A stretch of 42,326 nt of DNA, from NCBI GenBank assembly GCA_937874345.1, contig CALNBT010000213.1, forward strand, positions 1 to 42,326, given 5' to 3'. Positions 1 to 8,118 of the stretch are shown here, in pieces; position 1 is the first letter of the stretch; every line of letters starts with the position of its first letter. A program made the translations under genes and the position numbers. Under the pieces are notes generated by a model. That model saw only the letters and a program-made list of their open reading frames with translations. It had not been told where the DNA came from and searched no databases. Source of the stretch: an uncultured Prevotella sp. Lineage in GTDB: Bacteria; Bacteroidota; Bacteroidia; Bacteroidales; Bacteroidaceae.

Positions 1-210
1 GTCGAGGCATCCGAGATTGAGTTAGGCGACAAACTCCTCATTACAGGTCCAACAACCGGCGTAATGTATCTTGAAGCAGAAGAAATTAGATATGAATTGC
101 AGCCGGTGCCAAAAGCAGAGAAGGGATGGCGGGTATCGATTCCCGTTTCAGCTAAAGTTCGACCAAACGACAAACTGTTTAAATTGATAACAGTACCACT
201 AAATGATTAG
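1..210 (+). CDS. U32 family peptidase, C-terminal end only (partial)
   Basis: The reading frame is open from the first base to a TAG at 208-210, giving the last 69 residues of a longer protein whose start lies outside the window. The segment has the pattern of the small beta-barrel that closes U32 peptidases: a VEASEIELGD stretch, then LITGPTTG, and near the end VRPNDKLFKL. U32 proteins include collagenase-like peptidases and tRNA hydroxylation factors (TrhP/RlhA type); the tail alone does not tell which. The next gene starts inside its last codons, so the two are probably translationally coupled. The family call rests on recalled resemblance and on a short fragment. Confidence 0.7.
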   Translation, partial: VEASEIELGDKLLITGPTTGVMYLEAEEIRYELQPVPKAEKGWRVSIPVSAKVRPNDKLFKLITVPLND

Positions 211-694
211 AAAAGTTCGAATTCAAGACGCTGAAGCTATTTGTCAGATCTATAATTACTATATAGAAAATTCTAATTATACCTTTGACACCGATCCAAG
301 AGACTTACATCAGGTTGTCAGCCAGATTGAATCTGTCACAGATAAGACTCCCTATTTTGTCTTTGAGAATGAGGGTTGCATTGAAGGCTTCTGCTATGTT
401 CATCCCTGGAAAGAAAAGGCTGCCTACGCCAGAACGTACGAAGTGACCGTTTATCTTCACCCAACCGCAACGGGAAAGGGCTTAGGCAAACTGTTGATGC
501 AGAAACTTATTGAAGCGAGCAGGGCATTGGACGTTCACGCATTGATTGCTTGTATCACGGAAGAAAATGAAAAGAGTTTCAAACTTTTTGAGAACTTGGG
601 ATTCAAGCAAGTCTCATCTTTCACAGAGGTTGGGCAGAAGTTTGGCCGTTGGCTGGGCGTTGTGGACTACGAACTGGTCTTATCATCATTTTAA
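203..694 (+). CDS. GNAT family N-acetyltransferase (phosphinothricin acetyltransferase-like)
   Basis: This 163-residue protein has the single-domain GNAT fold. The N-terminus (IRKVRIQDAEAICQIYN) and the following NYTFDT stretch are typical of the Pat/MnaT branch, which acetylates amino groups of phosphinothricin, methionine sulfone or related amino acids with acetyl-CoA. The acetyl-CoA pyrophosphate loop is seen near residues 88-97 (TATGKGLGKL), and an ENEKSFKLFENLGF stretch near the C-terminus matches the usual beta5-alpha5 region. The ATG lies within the end of the U32 gene (8-base overlap), which supports this start and co-transcription. The substrate cannot be read from sequence. Confidence 0.88.
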   Translation: MIRKVRIQDAEAICQIYNYYIENSNYTFDTDPRDLHQVVSQIESVTDKTPYFVFENEGCIEGFCYVHPWKEKAAYARTYEVTVYLHPTATGKGLGKLLMQKLIEASRALDVHALIACITEENEKSFKLFENLGFKQVSSFTEVGQKFGRWLGVVDYELVLSSF

Positions 695-718
695 ACTTTA
701 TAAAAAAGAAATAGTCAT

Positions 719-1135
719 ATGACAATAAATGAACTTCAAGACGAAGTAATTGAGGAATTTTCAGGTTTCGATGACTGGATGGATAAATACCAGATGCTCA
801 TCGATTTGGGTAACGAACTGGATGTGCTGAATGACAAATATAAGACCGAAAGCAATTTAATAGATGGATGTCAAAGTCGTGTATGGTTGCAATGTGATGA
901 GGTCGATGGTCGATTGGTGTTTACTGCTGACAGTGATGCTTTGATCGTAAAAGGCATCGTTGCACTATTGATTCGGGTGGTAAGCGACCATACTCCACAG
1001 GAAATTCTGGATACAGAACTATATTTCATCGATAAAATCGGGTTGAAAGACCATCTGTCGCCAACGCGTTCGAATGGTTTGCTCGCCATGATCAAGCAAA
1101 TCAAGATGTATGCATTGGCATATCAGGCCAAATAA
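719..1135 (+). CDS. sufE: SufE family cysteine desulfuration protein
   Basis: SufE accepts persulfide sulfur from the cysteine desulfurase SufS and passes it to the SufBCD scaffold for iron-sulfur cluster assembly in the cytoplasm. The 138-residue length fits the family. The active-site cysteine is Cys51 in the motif LIDGCQSRVW, preceded by the usual N-terminal helix with a WMDKYQMLIDLG stretch. The gene starts 24 bases after the GNAT gene with no terminator between, so it is probably in the same transcript. No sufS or sufBCD gene lies in the window, so the partner genes are elsewhere. Confidence 0.95.
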   Translation: MTINELQDEVIEEFSGFDDWMDKYQMLIDLGNELDVLNDKYKTESNLIDGCQSRVWLQCDEVDGRLVFTADSDALIVKGIVALLIRVVSDHTPQEILDTELYFIDKIGLKDHLSPTRSNGLLAMIKQIKMYALAYQAK

Positions 1136-1192
1136 TGTTTGGTGAAACGTTCACCAAACAAAGGAATCCTTAAACTATTCAACCGAAACAAT

Positions 1193-3349
1193 ATGAAAAC
1201 TCTTTTAATTTTTGTGGGTTTGCTGATAGGCAGCATGCCATCGCAAGCACAGAAAGTACGCGAAAAAACCACCTTTCAGACTTCCGCTCAGTGGAAACCA
1301 GTGACGGATATTCGTGCAGATGTCGTGATGTGTTATGGCACAACCACACACAGTGGCCTTTCTTTCGAACAGCGGGTACAGTCGTGGAGAGACCGAGGGT
1401 ATACAACTCATTTTATGACCGGTATCGCCTGGGGCGAGTATCAAGATTATTTTACGGGTCGTTGGGATGGTAAATGGCATCTCGATGAAGGACAGGTTAC
1501 TGCACAGGGAGATACCATTTGGCATGGCAGGATGGTGCCATACATTGTTCCGACCAACAATTATTTGAAGTATTTTAAAGAGACTCAGATCAAGAAAGTC
1601 ATCGATGCAGGCATCGATGCCATCTTTTTGGAAGAACCGGAGTTTTGGGCTCGGGCCGGATATAGCGATGCTTTCAAACGTGAATGGAAAGACTATTATC
1701 ATTTTGACTGGCGTCCTCAGCATCTTTCTGCAGAAAATACCTATCTCTCAAACAAACTGAAATATCATCTGTATTACAGGGCTTTGGAAAACTGTTTCAC
1801 CTATGCCAAGGAGTATGGGCGTTCAAAAGGGATGGATGTAAGGTGTTATGTTCCTACACATTCTTTGCTGAATTATTCACAATGGTCTATCGTTAGTCCT
1901 GAAGCCAGCTTGGCATCCATGAATTGTGTAGATGGATACATCGCCCAAGTATGGACAGGAACATCCAGAGAGCCAAACTACTTTAATGGAAAGGCCCGCG
2001 AACGCGTGTTTGAAACGGCTTTTCTGGAATATGGATGTATGGTTTCGATGACTGCGCCAACAAATAGAAAGATATTCTTTCTGACCGATCCTATTGAGGA
2101 CAGGGCTAAAGACTGGGAGGATTACAAACGCAACTACCAGGCTACTTTTACCGCTCAACTGCTTTATCCGCAGACAGACAACTATGAGGTAATGCCATGG
2201 CCGGACCGTATTTATGAAGGGTTATATAGGAAAAGTGCAACCAGTGATGAGCGTGCGAACATCCCTCGCTTCTACTCTACCCAGATGCAAGTGATGGTTA
2301 ATTCATTAAATGATATTCCACTTTCGAAAAACCAGGTCAGCGGGTCTCAGGGAATCAGTGTCTTGATGGCCAACTCTTTGATGTTCCAACGTTCCCCCAA
2401 GCCGGTTGAAGGATATGATGACCCGCAGTTGTCGAATTTCTATGGCGAGGCTCTTCCATTGGTGAAGCGCGGCGTTCCCGTGAATATCGTTCACCTGGAA
2501 AATGTTTCTTATCCAGAGACATGGAAGAATACGAAGGTCTTGTTGATGTCATATTCCAATATGAAACCTTTGGATAGCCAGGCTCACCGTTATATTGCCG
2601 ATTGGGTTAAGGCCGGAGGTGTATTGGTATATAGTGGAAGAGACAGCGATCCTTTCCAGCGTGTGCAGGAATGGTGGAATCAGAATGGAAACACCTATAC
2701 GGCTCCTTCACAGCATCTTTTCGAACTGTTGGGAATGCCAAAAGAGGCTACTGAAGGTAAATATACGTGCGGAAAAGGATGTGTTTATGTTATTAGACAA
2801 GATCCTAAGGAGTATGTCTTGAAAGAAAACGGTGATCATCAATTGATAGAAATGGTTAAGTCGGCCTATGAAAAAGATGCCAAAGGAGGTCGTCTGCAAT
2901 GGAAGAATTCGTTTGCATTGTCGAGAGGTAACTATGATTTGATTTCTGTTTTGGATGAAAATATGGTTAGCGACAAATCTTATACGGCGAAAGGATTGTT
3001 CATAGACTTGTTTGATCCACAATTACCTATTGTGACCGTAAAGACGGTAGCACCGGGACAACAGGCTTATTTGTATAATATCTCGCGGGTAAGTGATCGC
3101 ACACGTGCTCAGGTTTTGGCAACAGCGGCACGAGTTTATGACGAACAGCGTAGTGAAGGCTGCTATTCGTTTGTGGCAAAAAGTCCACTAAACACGTCGA
3201 ATGTGATGAGGGTTTTGCTTCCAAAGCAACCTGTTGAGGTTAAGATTGGAGCAGAAAAAACTTCATTCGCCTGGGATCAAAAAAGTAAAACGCTGTTGAT
3301 ACAGTTCGAAAATAATCCTGATGGCATTCATGTTCAAATAAATTGGTAA
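1193..3349 (+). CDS. Secreted glycoside hydrolase-like protein with TIM-barrel and GATase-like domains
   Basis: The ATG at 1193 gives a 718-residue protein with a clean signal peptide (MKTLLIFVGLLIGSMPSQAQ); an upstream TTG at 1139 in the same frame would put a charged tail before it and is unlikely. Residues about 40-380 look like a glycosidase TIM barrel: ADVVMCYG, then a GIAWGEYQDYF segment, and an acidic strand end IFLEEPEF near residues 144-151 that could hold a catalytic acid. Residues about 386-510 resemble the class I glutamine-amidotransferase-like fold that follows the barrel in GH42-type enzymes (GISVLMANS, VLLMSYSNM, DWVKAGGVLVYSGRD). The C-terminal part is probably a beta-sandwich. 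I cannot assign a CAZy family or substrate. It follows sufE by 57 bases and may share its transcript. Confidence 0.65.
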   Translation: MKTLLIFVGLLIGSMPSQAQKVREKTTFQTSAQWKPVTDIRADVVMCYGTTTHSGLSFEQRVQSWRDRGYTTHFMTGIAWGEYQDYFTGRWDGKWHLDEGQVTAQGDTIWHGRMVPYIVPTNNYLKYFKETQIKKVIDAGIDAIFLEEPEFWARAGYSDAFKREWKDYYHFDWRPQHLSAENTYLSNKLKYHLYYRALENCFTYAKEYGRSKGMDVRCYVPTHSLLNYSQWSIVSPEASLASMNCVDGYIAQVWTGTSREPNYFNGKARERVFETAFLEYGCMVSMTAPTNRKIFFLTDPIEDRAKDWEDYKRNYQATFTAQLLYPQTDNYEVMPWPDRIYEGLYRKSATSDERANIPRFYSTQMQVMVNSLNDIPLSKNQVSGSQGISVLMANSLMFQRSPKPVEGYDDPQLSNFYGEALPLVKRGVPVNIVHLENVSYPETWKNTKVLLMSYSNMKPLDSQAHRYIADWVKAGGVLVYSGRDSDPFQRVQEWWNQNGNTYTAPSQHLFELLGMPKEATEGKYTCGKGCVYVIRQDPKEYVLKENGDHQLIEMVKSAYEKDAKGGRLQWKNSFALSRGNYDLISVLDENMVSDKSYTAKGLFIDLFDPQLPIVTVKTVAPGQQAYLYNISRVSDRTRAQVLATAARVYDEQRSEGCYSFVAKSPLNTSNVMRVLLPKQPVEVKIGAEKTSFAWDQKSKTLLIQFENNPDGIHVQINW

Positions 3350-3353
3350 TATT

Positions 3354-3890
3354 TTGCGAAAACTTAAGACCATAGAAATGCAACGATTGTCGGTCGAAGA
3401 CTTCAAAAAAGCCGACAAACTTCCGCTGGTTGTTGTACTTGATGACGTACGGTCGCTCTACAATGTGGGTTCAGTCTTCAGAACCTGTGATGCCTTTCGT
3501 GTTGAAGCTGTTTATCTATGTGGTATCACAGCCACTCCTCCAAATGCTGAAATCCATAAGACAGCCTTAGGAGGTGAGGATAGTGTGGACTGGTACTACT
3601 ATCGTTCTGCCCTTGAAGCAGTGAAATATTTACAGGAAGAAGGATATTTTGTATATGGTATCGAACAGGTTGAAGGTTCCACGAAGTTACATCAGTTGAA
3701 TGTTGATGGCGGTAATCGTTATGCAGTTGTCTTTGGAAATGAAGTGAAGGGCGTTCATCAAGAAGTGATTGATGTCTGTGATGGCTGCCTGGAGATACCA
3801 CAATTCGGTACAAAACATTCTTTGAACGTATCTGTAACCGCGGGTATCGTGGTGTGGGAATTCGCAAAAGCAATCATACGAGAGGGTTAG
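3354..3890 (+). CDS. TrmH/SpoU-family RNA 2'-O-methyltransferase
   Basis: This 178-residue protein has the SPOUT fold that binds S-adenosylmethionine in a trefoil knot and methylates ribose 2'-OH in tRNA or rRNA. All three SpoU motifs are visible: motif 1 as RSLYNVGSVFRTCDAF, motif 2 as YAVVFGNEVKGV, and motif 3 as LEIPQFGTKHSLNVSVTAG. It lacks the N-terminal substrate-binding domain of RlmB-type enzymes. The start is taken as TTG at 3354, five bases after the previous stop, because the resulting MRKLKTIEMQRLSVEDF is, from memory, the usual N-terminus of Bacteroidales relatives; ATG at 3378 is the alternative. The modified position is unknown. Confidence 0.9.
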   Translation: MRKLKTIEMQRLSVEDFKKADKLPLVVVLDDVRSLYNVGSVFRTCDAFRVEAVYLCGITATPPNAEIHKTALGGEDSVDWYYYRSALEAVKYLQEEGYFVYGIEQVEGSTKLHQLNVDGGNRYAVVFGNEVKGVHQEVIDVCDGCLEIPQFGTKHSLNVSVTAGIVVWEFAKAIIREG

Positions 3891-4003
3891 ATTTACTCGT
3901 ATTGATTGATAAGTGTTCTTAAATGATTTGAGACGAGGGCACCGAGTACCATCATCCTTGTCGTTACAATTAACGATTCTAGAATTTAGTAGGGTATCAA
4001 TAT

Positions 4004-4039
4004 ACAAAAAAGACAGATCAAATGGTCTGTCTTTTTTGT
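4004..4039. terminator. Two-way intrinsic terminator between the RNA methyltransferase gene and gyrB
   Basis: A perfect 14-base inverted repeat (4004-4017 against 4026-4039) has an 8-base loop. Its outer arm holds six A residues on one side and six T residues on the other, so either strand gives a GACAGA/TCTGTC stem flanked by a U tract. It lies between two convergent genes, as expected for a shared terminator. Confidence 0.9.
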
Positions 4040-4057
4040 ATGTAGTAAGACGTAATA

Positions 4058-6031
4058 TTATGCGTCAATGTTAGCGTAAGTGGCATTTTCTTCGATGAAT
4101 TCGCGTCTTGGCTCAACATCATCGCCCATCAGCATGGAGAATACTTCGTCTGCTTCAGCAGCATTCTCAATCGTAATTTGTTTCAAAAGTCTGGTTTTTG
4201 GATCCATGGTGGTTTCCCATAATTGATCAGGATTCATTTCACCAAGACCTTTGTAGCGTTGCGTATGGATACTCTTGCTGTCCTCATCTCCTTCAGAATA
4301 CTTTTGCATGAAAGCGATACGTTGTTGTTCTGTGTAACAATATTCGCTCACTTTATTCTTATACGAGCATTTGTATAGTGGGGGTGTTGCAATATAGAGG
4401 TGTCCTTCTTCGATAACCTTCGGCATAAATCGATAGAACAGCGTCATAATCAGTGTGTCAATGTGAGAACCATCGACGTCGGCATCGGTCATGATGATAA
4501 TCTTATCGTAACGTAGTTTGTCAACATTGGCTTCACGGTCGTCCTCACCTTCAACCCCAAATCGAATGCCAATACTTTGAATGATGTTCATAACCGATTC
4601 GGCTTCGAACACTCTGTGCCATTGTACCTTCTCAACATTCAGGATCTTGCCACGTAACGGTAAGATCGCTTGCGTGTAGCGGTCGCGTCCTTGTTTGGCA
4701 GATCCACCTGCAGAGTCACCCTCTACGAGGAATATTTCGCAATCTTTGGGGTCTTTGTTGGAACAATCGGCCAGCTTTCCAGGAAGACCTCCCCCAGTCA
4801 TAAAGTTCTTTCTTTGTACGCTTTCCCTTGCTTTGCGGGCAGCAATACGTGCTGTGGCTGCAAGGATGACCTTCTCGCAAATCTGTCTAGCCTCGTTTGG
4901 ATGTTCTTCCAGATAGTTGGTTAGAGCTTCACCTACGGCTTGTTGAACAGCTCCAGATACTTCACTGTTGCCTAACTTGGTCTTTGTCTGACCTTCAAAC
5001 TGTGGCTCAGCCACCCTGATTGAAAGAACCGCTGTAAGACCTTCGCGGAAGTCCTCACCGGCTATTTCTATCTTTGCCTTTTCAATCTGCTTCGAGAGCG
5101 ATGGCTCATTATCCGCATAAGCCTTCAGTGTACGGGTCAATGCAATACGGAAACCTGTCAGGTGCGTACCACCTTCAATGGTATTGATATTGTTGACATA
5201 TGAGTGGATATTCTCAGAATAATCCGTATTGTACATGATGGCAACCTCGATAGGAATACCTTGTTTCTCTGTCTTCAGATAAATGACGTCATCGAAAAGA
5301 TGTGCTCTGTGGCGATCAACATAGCGAACAAACTCTTTCAAACCGTTAACAGCATGAAATACCTCTGTCCGTGTTTTGCCATTCTCATCCAAACGCAAGT
5401 CAGTCAGAGTGATTTTGAGCCCGGCATTCAAGAATGCCAGCTCTCTCATGCGACGTGCAATGATGTCCCATTGGAAATGTGTTGTCGTGAAGATGCTGGC
5501 GTCTGGCCAAAATCGTTGACATGTACCACGTTTATCTGTCTTGCCAACTACTTTGACAGGATAGAGAGGCTTTCCAATTTCGTATTCTTGTTGGTATATA
5601 TTGCCATCACGGAATACCTGTGACGTCATATGAGATGATAGGGCATTTACACAACTTACACCAACTCCGTGTAGACCACCACTGACTTTATATGAGCCCT
5701 TATCAAACTTTCCTCCTGCATGGAGAACCGTCATGACTACTTCCAAAGCCGATTTGTGCAGTTTCTTGTGTTCATCAACAGGAATGCCTCGGCCATTATC
5801 CAGAACGGTTATAGATTCATCAGTATTGATCGTAACCTCGATATCGGTACAATAACCAGCCATGGCCTCATCAATAGAATTGTCAACAGTTTCGTTGACC
5901 AGATGATGAAGACCCTTTTCGCTGATATCTCCAATGTACATTGCCGGTCTTTTACGAACGGCTTCCAAACCTTCGAGAACTTGTATGTTACTAGCTGAAT
6001 AATTACTCTTGTCGTTTAGATTTTCTGCCAT
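4058..6031 (-). CDS. gyrB: DNA gyrase subunit B
   Basis: GyrB is the ATPase half of DNA gyrase, which introduces negative supercoils together with GyrA. The 657-residue protein begins MAENLNDKSNYSASNIQVLE. The GHKL ATPase motifs are seen (NETVDNSIDEA near residue 50, LDNGRGIPVD near 80, GGLHGVG near 120). The TOPRIM metal site follows: LVEGDSAGGSA near 435 and MTDADVDGSH near 515. The C-terminus has QRYKGLGEMNPDQLW, which favours GyrB over ParE. The roughly 170-residue insert of enterobacterial GyrB is absent, as is normal outside Proteobacteria. An upstream in-frame ATG at 6079 lies on the far side of the -7 box at 6057-6064, so the ATG at 6031 is preferred. Confidence 0.97.
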   Translation of the reverse strand: MAENLNDKSNYSASNIQVLEGLEAVRKRPAMYIGDISEKGLHHLVNETVDNSIDEAMAGYCTDIEVTINTDESITVLDNGRGIPVDEHKKLHKSALEVVMTVLHAGGKFDKGSYKVSGGLHGVGVSCVNALSSHMTSQVFRDGNIYQQEYEIGKPLYPVKVVGKTDKRGTCQRFWPDASIFTTTHFQWDIIARRMRELAFLNAGLKITLTDLRLDENGKTRTEVFHAVNGLKEFVRYVDRHRAHLFDDVIYLKTEKQGIPIEVAIMYNTDYSENIHSYVNNINTIEGGTHLTGFRIALTRTLKAYADNEPSLSKQIEKAKIEIAGEDFREGLTAVLSIRVAEPQFEGQTKTKLGNSEVSGAVQQAVGEALTNYLEEHPNEARQICEKVILAATARIAARKARESVQRKNFMTGGGLPGKLADCSNKDPKDCEIFLVEGDSAGGSAKQGRDRYTQAILPLRGKILNVEKVQWHRVFEAESVMNIIQSIGIRFGVEGEDDREANVDKLRYDKIIIMTDADVDGSHIDTLIMTLFYRFMPKVIEEGHLYIATPPLYKCSYKNKVSEYCYTEQQRIAFMQKYSEGDEDSKSIHTQRYKGLGEMNPDQLWETTMDPKTRLLKQITIENAAEADEVFSMLMGDDVEPRREFIEENATYANIDA

Positions 6032-6056
6032 TTTATTATTTCGATAATATATATTG

Positions 6057-6088
6057 CAAAGATACGAAAAGAACGTCAATTATGGAAA
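6057..6088 (-). promoter_or_regulatory. gyrB promoter
   Basis: Read on the minus strand, TATCTTTG (6064 to 6057) fits the Bacteroidota -7 consensus TAnnTTTG. Twenty bases further upstream is TTTC (6088 to 6085), one base from the TTTG -33 box. It would give a leader of about 20 bases before the gyrB ATG. Confidence 0.65.
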
Positions 6089-6141
6089 TTATCGATGCAA
6101 AAAAAGCGAAAAAGAAACCGTGAATTTAGACCGTTATTTTG

Positions 6142-6149
6142 TAACTTTG
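6142..6149 (+). promoter_or_regulatory. -7 box for the secreted DUF3298-like gene
   Basis: TAACTTTG fits TAnnTTTG exactly and lies 9 bases before the ATG at 6159. No TTTG-like -33 box is seen at 19-21 bases. The short distance would leave a leader of only a few bases. Confidence 0.45.
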
Positions 6150-6158
6150 TATGTGATA

Positions 6159-6839
6159 ATGAAAGCTTCTAAATCAACCATCATATTATTTTCTTTGTGG
6201 GTTTCTGTATCTGCTTTTGCGCAGAAAGAATTCATGACCACTCGTTTACTAAACAGTCAATACCGCCGTTATAGTGTTTCAATTGAATTCCCGGTTGCGG
6301 GTGATGAAGCAGCGTCGAAAAGTGTCTACCACTGGATTGGTGAAATCCTGGAAGAGGATAGTGAAAATGTTTTTCGAGAGGATCGACAAAAAGAAATGGT
6401 TAAGAGAAGCTATAACCGGTATCTGTCTGAAGTAGGAGTCGGGATGCGCCGAGTGGAGATTGCAAGAAGCTACGAAGATGCGAATTGTGTCACCTTTGAA
6501 TCGACTGTTACAGATAAGGATTCCGTAACATGGAGACGGTGTGATGTTGCCACCTTCAGTAAAATGGATGGGCATCGCTTGCCGGTTGGCGAAATCTTTC
6601 ATTGCAGCGAACAGCAAATCAAACGCTTGATGTGGCAATTTGCTGGCGAATTGCAGTTGGATTCCTCTTCAGCCGATGAACTGGTTATCGGTCATGCTGG
6701 ATTTATCGATGGCTGGATCGTAGTGATAGGTCCGGCTAAATATTATACAGGAGCACCCTTTAAGATTCGGTATGAAGTTGCTGAGCCTTATTTGAAGAGA
6801 GGGCGAGGCGGAGGATATTATACAGACGCGAAGGATTGA
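6159..6839 (+). CDS. Secreted protein, DUF3298/RsiV-like
   Basis: The ATG at 6159 gives 226 residues with a signal peptide (about residues 1-22, ending SVSAFAQ), so the product is periplasmic or anchored outside the inner membrane; no lipobox cysteine is present. The segment CDVATFSKMDGHRLPVGEIF resembles the core of DUF3298, a domain found in the anti-sigma factor RsiV and in many envelope proteins of Bacteroidota. The membrane-spanning regulatory half of RsiV is absent, so a stand-alone periplasmic role is more likely. The open frame continues upstream to 6054, but that stretch overlaps the gyrB promoter and would hide the signal peptide. The family assignment is tentative. Confidence 0.6.
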   Translation: MKASKSTIILFSLWVSVSAFAQKEFMTTRLLNSQYRRYSVSIEFPVAGDEAASKSVYHWIGEILEEDSENVFREDRQKEMVKRSYNRYLSEVGVGMRRVEIARSYEDANCVTFESTVTDKDSVTWRRCDVATFSKMDGHRLPVGEIFHCSEQQIKRLMWQFAGELQLDSSSADELVIGHAGFIDGWIVVIGPAKYYTGAPFKIRYEVAEPYLKRGRGGGYYTDAKD

Positions 6840-6860
6840 GAATATCCACAAACGAAAAGA

Positions 6861-6883
6861 GGGTCACATTAGAAATGTGACCC
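6861..6883 (-). terminator. Terminator downstream of rpsT
   Basis: A 10-base perfect stem (6861-6870 with 6874-6883) has a 3-base loop. On the minus strand the stem is followed by TCTTTTCGTTT, a fair U-rich tail, so it most likely ends the rpsT transcript. On the plus strand no T run follows, although the hairpin lies just after the convergent secreted-protein gene. Confidence 0.7.
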
Positions 6884-6914
6884 CTAGTATGTGGGTACTG
6901 CAAATCGAAACAAC

Positions 6915-7169
6915 TTAAGCCAACTTGCTGATGTGTAGTGACAAGCTTGACTTGAGATTTGAAGCCTTGTTTTTGTGAATAATGTTGGTTTTTGCCAATT
7001 TGTCCAGCATCTTTTGTACTTCGGGATACAGCTTGACAGCTTCATCCTTGTCAGTTAATGAGCGTAACTTACGAACGGCATTACGCATTGTCTTTGCATA
7101 GTACTTATTGTGCAAAGTCTTAACTTTATCCTGGCGGATTCTCTTAAGTGATGATTTGTGATTTGCCAT
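6915..7169 (-). CDS. rpsT: 30S ribosomal protein S20
   Basis: S20 binds the 5' domain of 16S rRNA early in 30S assembly. The 84-residue basic protein opens MANHKSSLKRIRQDKVKTLHN and ends in the usual LAKTNIIHKNKASNLKSSL region, matching the family along its whole length. It lies 28 bases downstream of tRNA-Glu on the same strand with no promoter of its own seen in the gap, so it is probably read from the tRNA promoter and released by tRNA processing. Confidence 0.97.
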   Translation of the reverse strand: MANHKSSLKRIRQDKVKTLHNKYYAKTMRNAVRKLRSLTDKDEAVKLYPEVQKMLDKLAKTNIIHKNKASNLKSSLSLHISKLA

Positions 7170-7197
7170 CTTATTCTTTTCTTTTATTCTTATTATG

Positions 7198-7269
7198 TAG
7201 TCCCTAGCAGAGTCGAACTGCTCTTTAGAGAATGAAAATCTCTCGTCCTAACCGATAGACGAAGGGACC
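7198..7269 (-). tRNA. tRNA-Glu (anticodon TTC)
   Basis: The minus strand folds as a 72-base cloverleaf. The acceptor arm is GGTCCCT with AGGGACT (the first pair is G-U), and the anticodon stem AGAGA/TCTCT encloses the 7-base loop TTTTCAT with TTC at positions 34-36. The T arm is GCAGTTCGACTCTGC. The discriminator base is A, and CCA is not encoded (the sequence continues CAT), so CCA must be added after transcription. UUC reads both glutamate codons. Confidence 0.96.
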
Positions 7270-7294
7270 AATATTGCCATTTAATTAGCGGGTG

Positions 7295-7326
7295 CAAAGA
7301 TATGACAATTTTCTATATCCTACAAA
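7295..7326 (-). promoter_or_regulatory. Promoter of the tRNA-Glu/rpsT unit
   Basis: Read on the minus strand, TTTG (7326 to 7323) is followed after exactly 20 bases by TATCTTTG (7302 to 7295). Both boxes match the Bacteroidota consensus perfectly. The expected start is about 20 bases before the mature tRNA 5' end. This is one of the two best-formed promoters in the window. Confidence 0.85.
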
Positions 7327-7340
7327 TTTTATGAGATTAT

Positions 7341-7372
7341 TTTTAATAAACGTTTAAAAATTCGTACTTTTG
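7341..7372 (+). promoter_or_regulatory. recO promoter
   Basis: TACTTTTG (7365-7372) fits TAnnTTTG. TTTT at 7341-7344, 20 bases upstream, is one base from the TTTG -33 box. It points away from the tRNA-Glu promoter; the two -33 boxes are 14 bases apart. The leader before the recO ATG would be about 14 bases. Confidence 0.6.
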
Positions 7373-7392
7373 TTTTATTAATTCATGCACAC

Positions 7393-8118
7393 ATGTTGAT
7401 AAAGACACAGGCAATTGTACTCCGTACACATAAATATGGCGAGTCACAGCTAATCATTGACTTGCTGACCAAGAGCATGGGTTGTGTTACTTTCATTCAG
7501 CATGTTCAACAATCCACAAAGAAGCGGATTGGGATACCGTTTTTCCAGCCACTAACGCTGTTGGAAATTGAATACGATCACAGAAGAAACAGTCAATTGC
7601 AACACTTCAAAGATATCAGTGTTGCCTATCCTTTCAAGACTCTTCCTTTTGATCCCTACAAAGTGTCTATTGCCCTCTTCTCGGCTGAGTTTCTTTATAA
7701 TTGTGTCCGTCGTGAACCTTCCGATGAAGCGTTATTCGATTTTATTTTAAACAGCGTCCGTTGGTTGGATATGTCATCCGGTTCCTGTAGTAATTTCCAC
7801 CTGGTGCTTATGCTACATCTTTCCCGTTTCATCGGGTTTTATCCTAATCTAGACGATTATCGACAAGATGATTTCTTCGATCTCCGTAATGGCGTGTTCT
7901 GTCCTATGCCTCCTTCTCATTCTGAATATATTGTCCCTGAAGAAGCCTCGAAAATAAGATTATTGATGCGGATGACCTATGAATCGATGAGTCTGTTTCA
8001 TTTTTCAAGACATGAGCGTAATCGTTGTGTTCGTTTGATCATTGACTATTATCGATTGCATATCCCTTCTTTCCCAGAGATGAATTCTTTAAGTGTTCTG
8101 GAAACGCTATTTCAATAA
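7393..8118 (+). CDS. recO: DNA repair protein RecO
   Basis: RecO helps RecR load RecA on SSB-coated single-stranded DNA in the RecF pathway. The 241-residue length fits the family. The N-terminus MLIKTQAIVLRTHKYGESQLII is the first strand of the OB fold, with the typical conserved LRTxxYGES pattern. The middle (PFDPYKVSIALFSAEFLYNCVRREPSD) matches the helical domain. Four spaced cysteines of the zinc-binding type are not seen. The gene has its own promoter, and no terminator follows until the hairpin at 8451, so its transcript should have a 3' tail of about 330 bases. Confidence 0.92.
   Translation: MLIKTQAIVLRTHKYGESQLIIDLLTKSMGCVTFIQHVQQSTKKRIGIPFFQPLTLLEIEYDHRRNSQLQHFKDISVAYPFKTLPFDPYKVSIALFSAEFLYNCVRREPSDEALFDFILNSVRWLDMSSGSCSNFHLVLMLHLSRFIGFYPNLDDYRQDDFFDLRNGVFCPMPPSHSEYIVPEEASKIRLLMRMTYESMSLFHFSRHERNRCVRLIIDYYRLHIPSFPEMNSLSVLETLFQ

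Noticed and set aside
1139..1192. Upstream TTG/GTG start for the secreted glycosidase-like protein
   Set aside because: It would put 18 mostly basic and polar residues before an intact signal peptide. The ATG at 1193 is the better start.
6054..6158. Longer N-terminus for the DUF3298-like protein
   Set aside because: The extension overlaps the gyrB promoter and its own -7 box and would bury the signal peptide.
7198..7269. tRNA-Glu as an integration site for a mobile element
   Set aside because: No repeat of the tRNA 3' end, integrase or foreign gene was found nearby; both sides are core genes.
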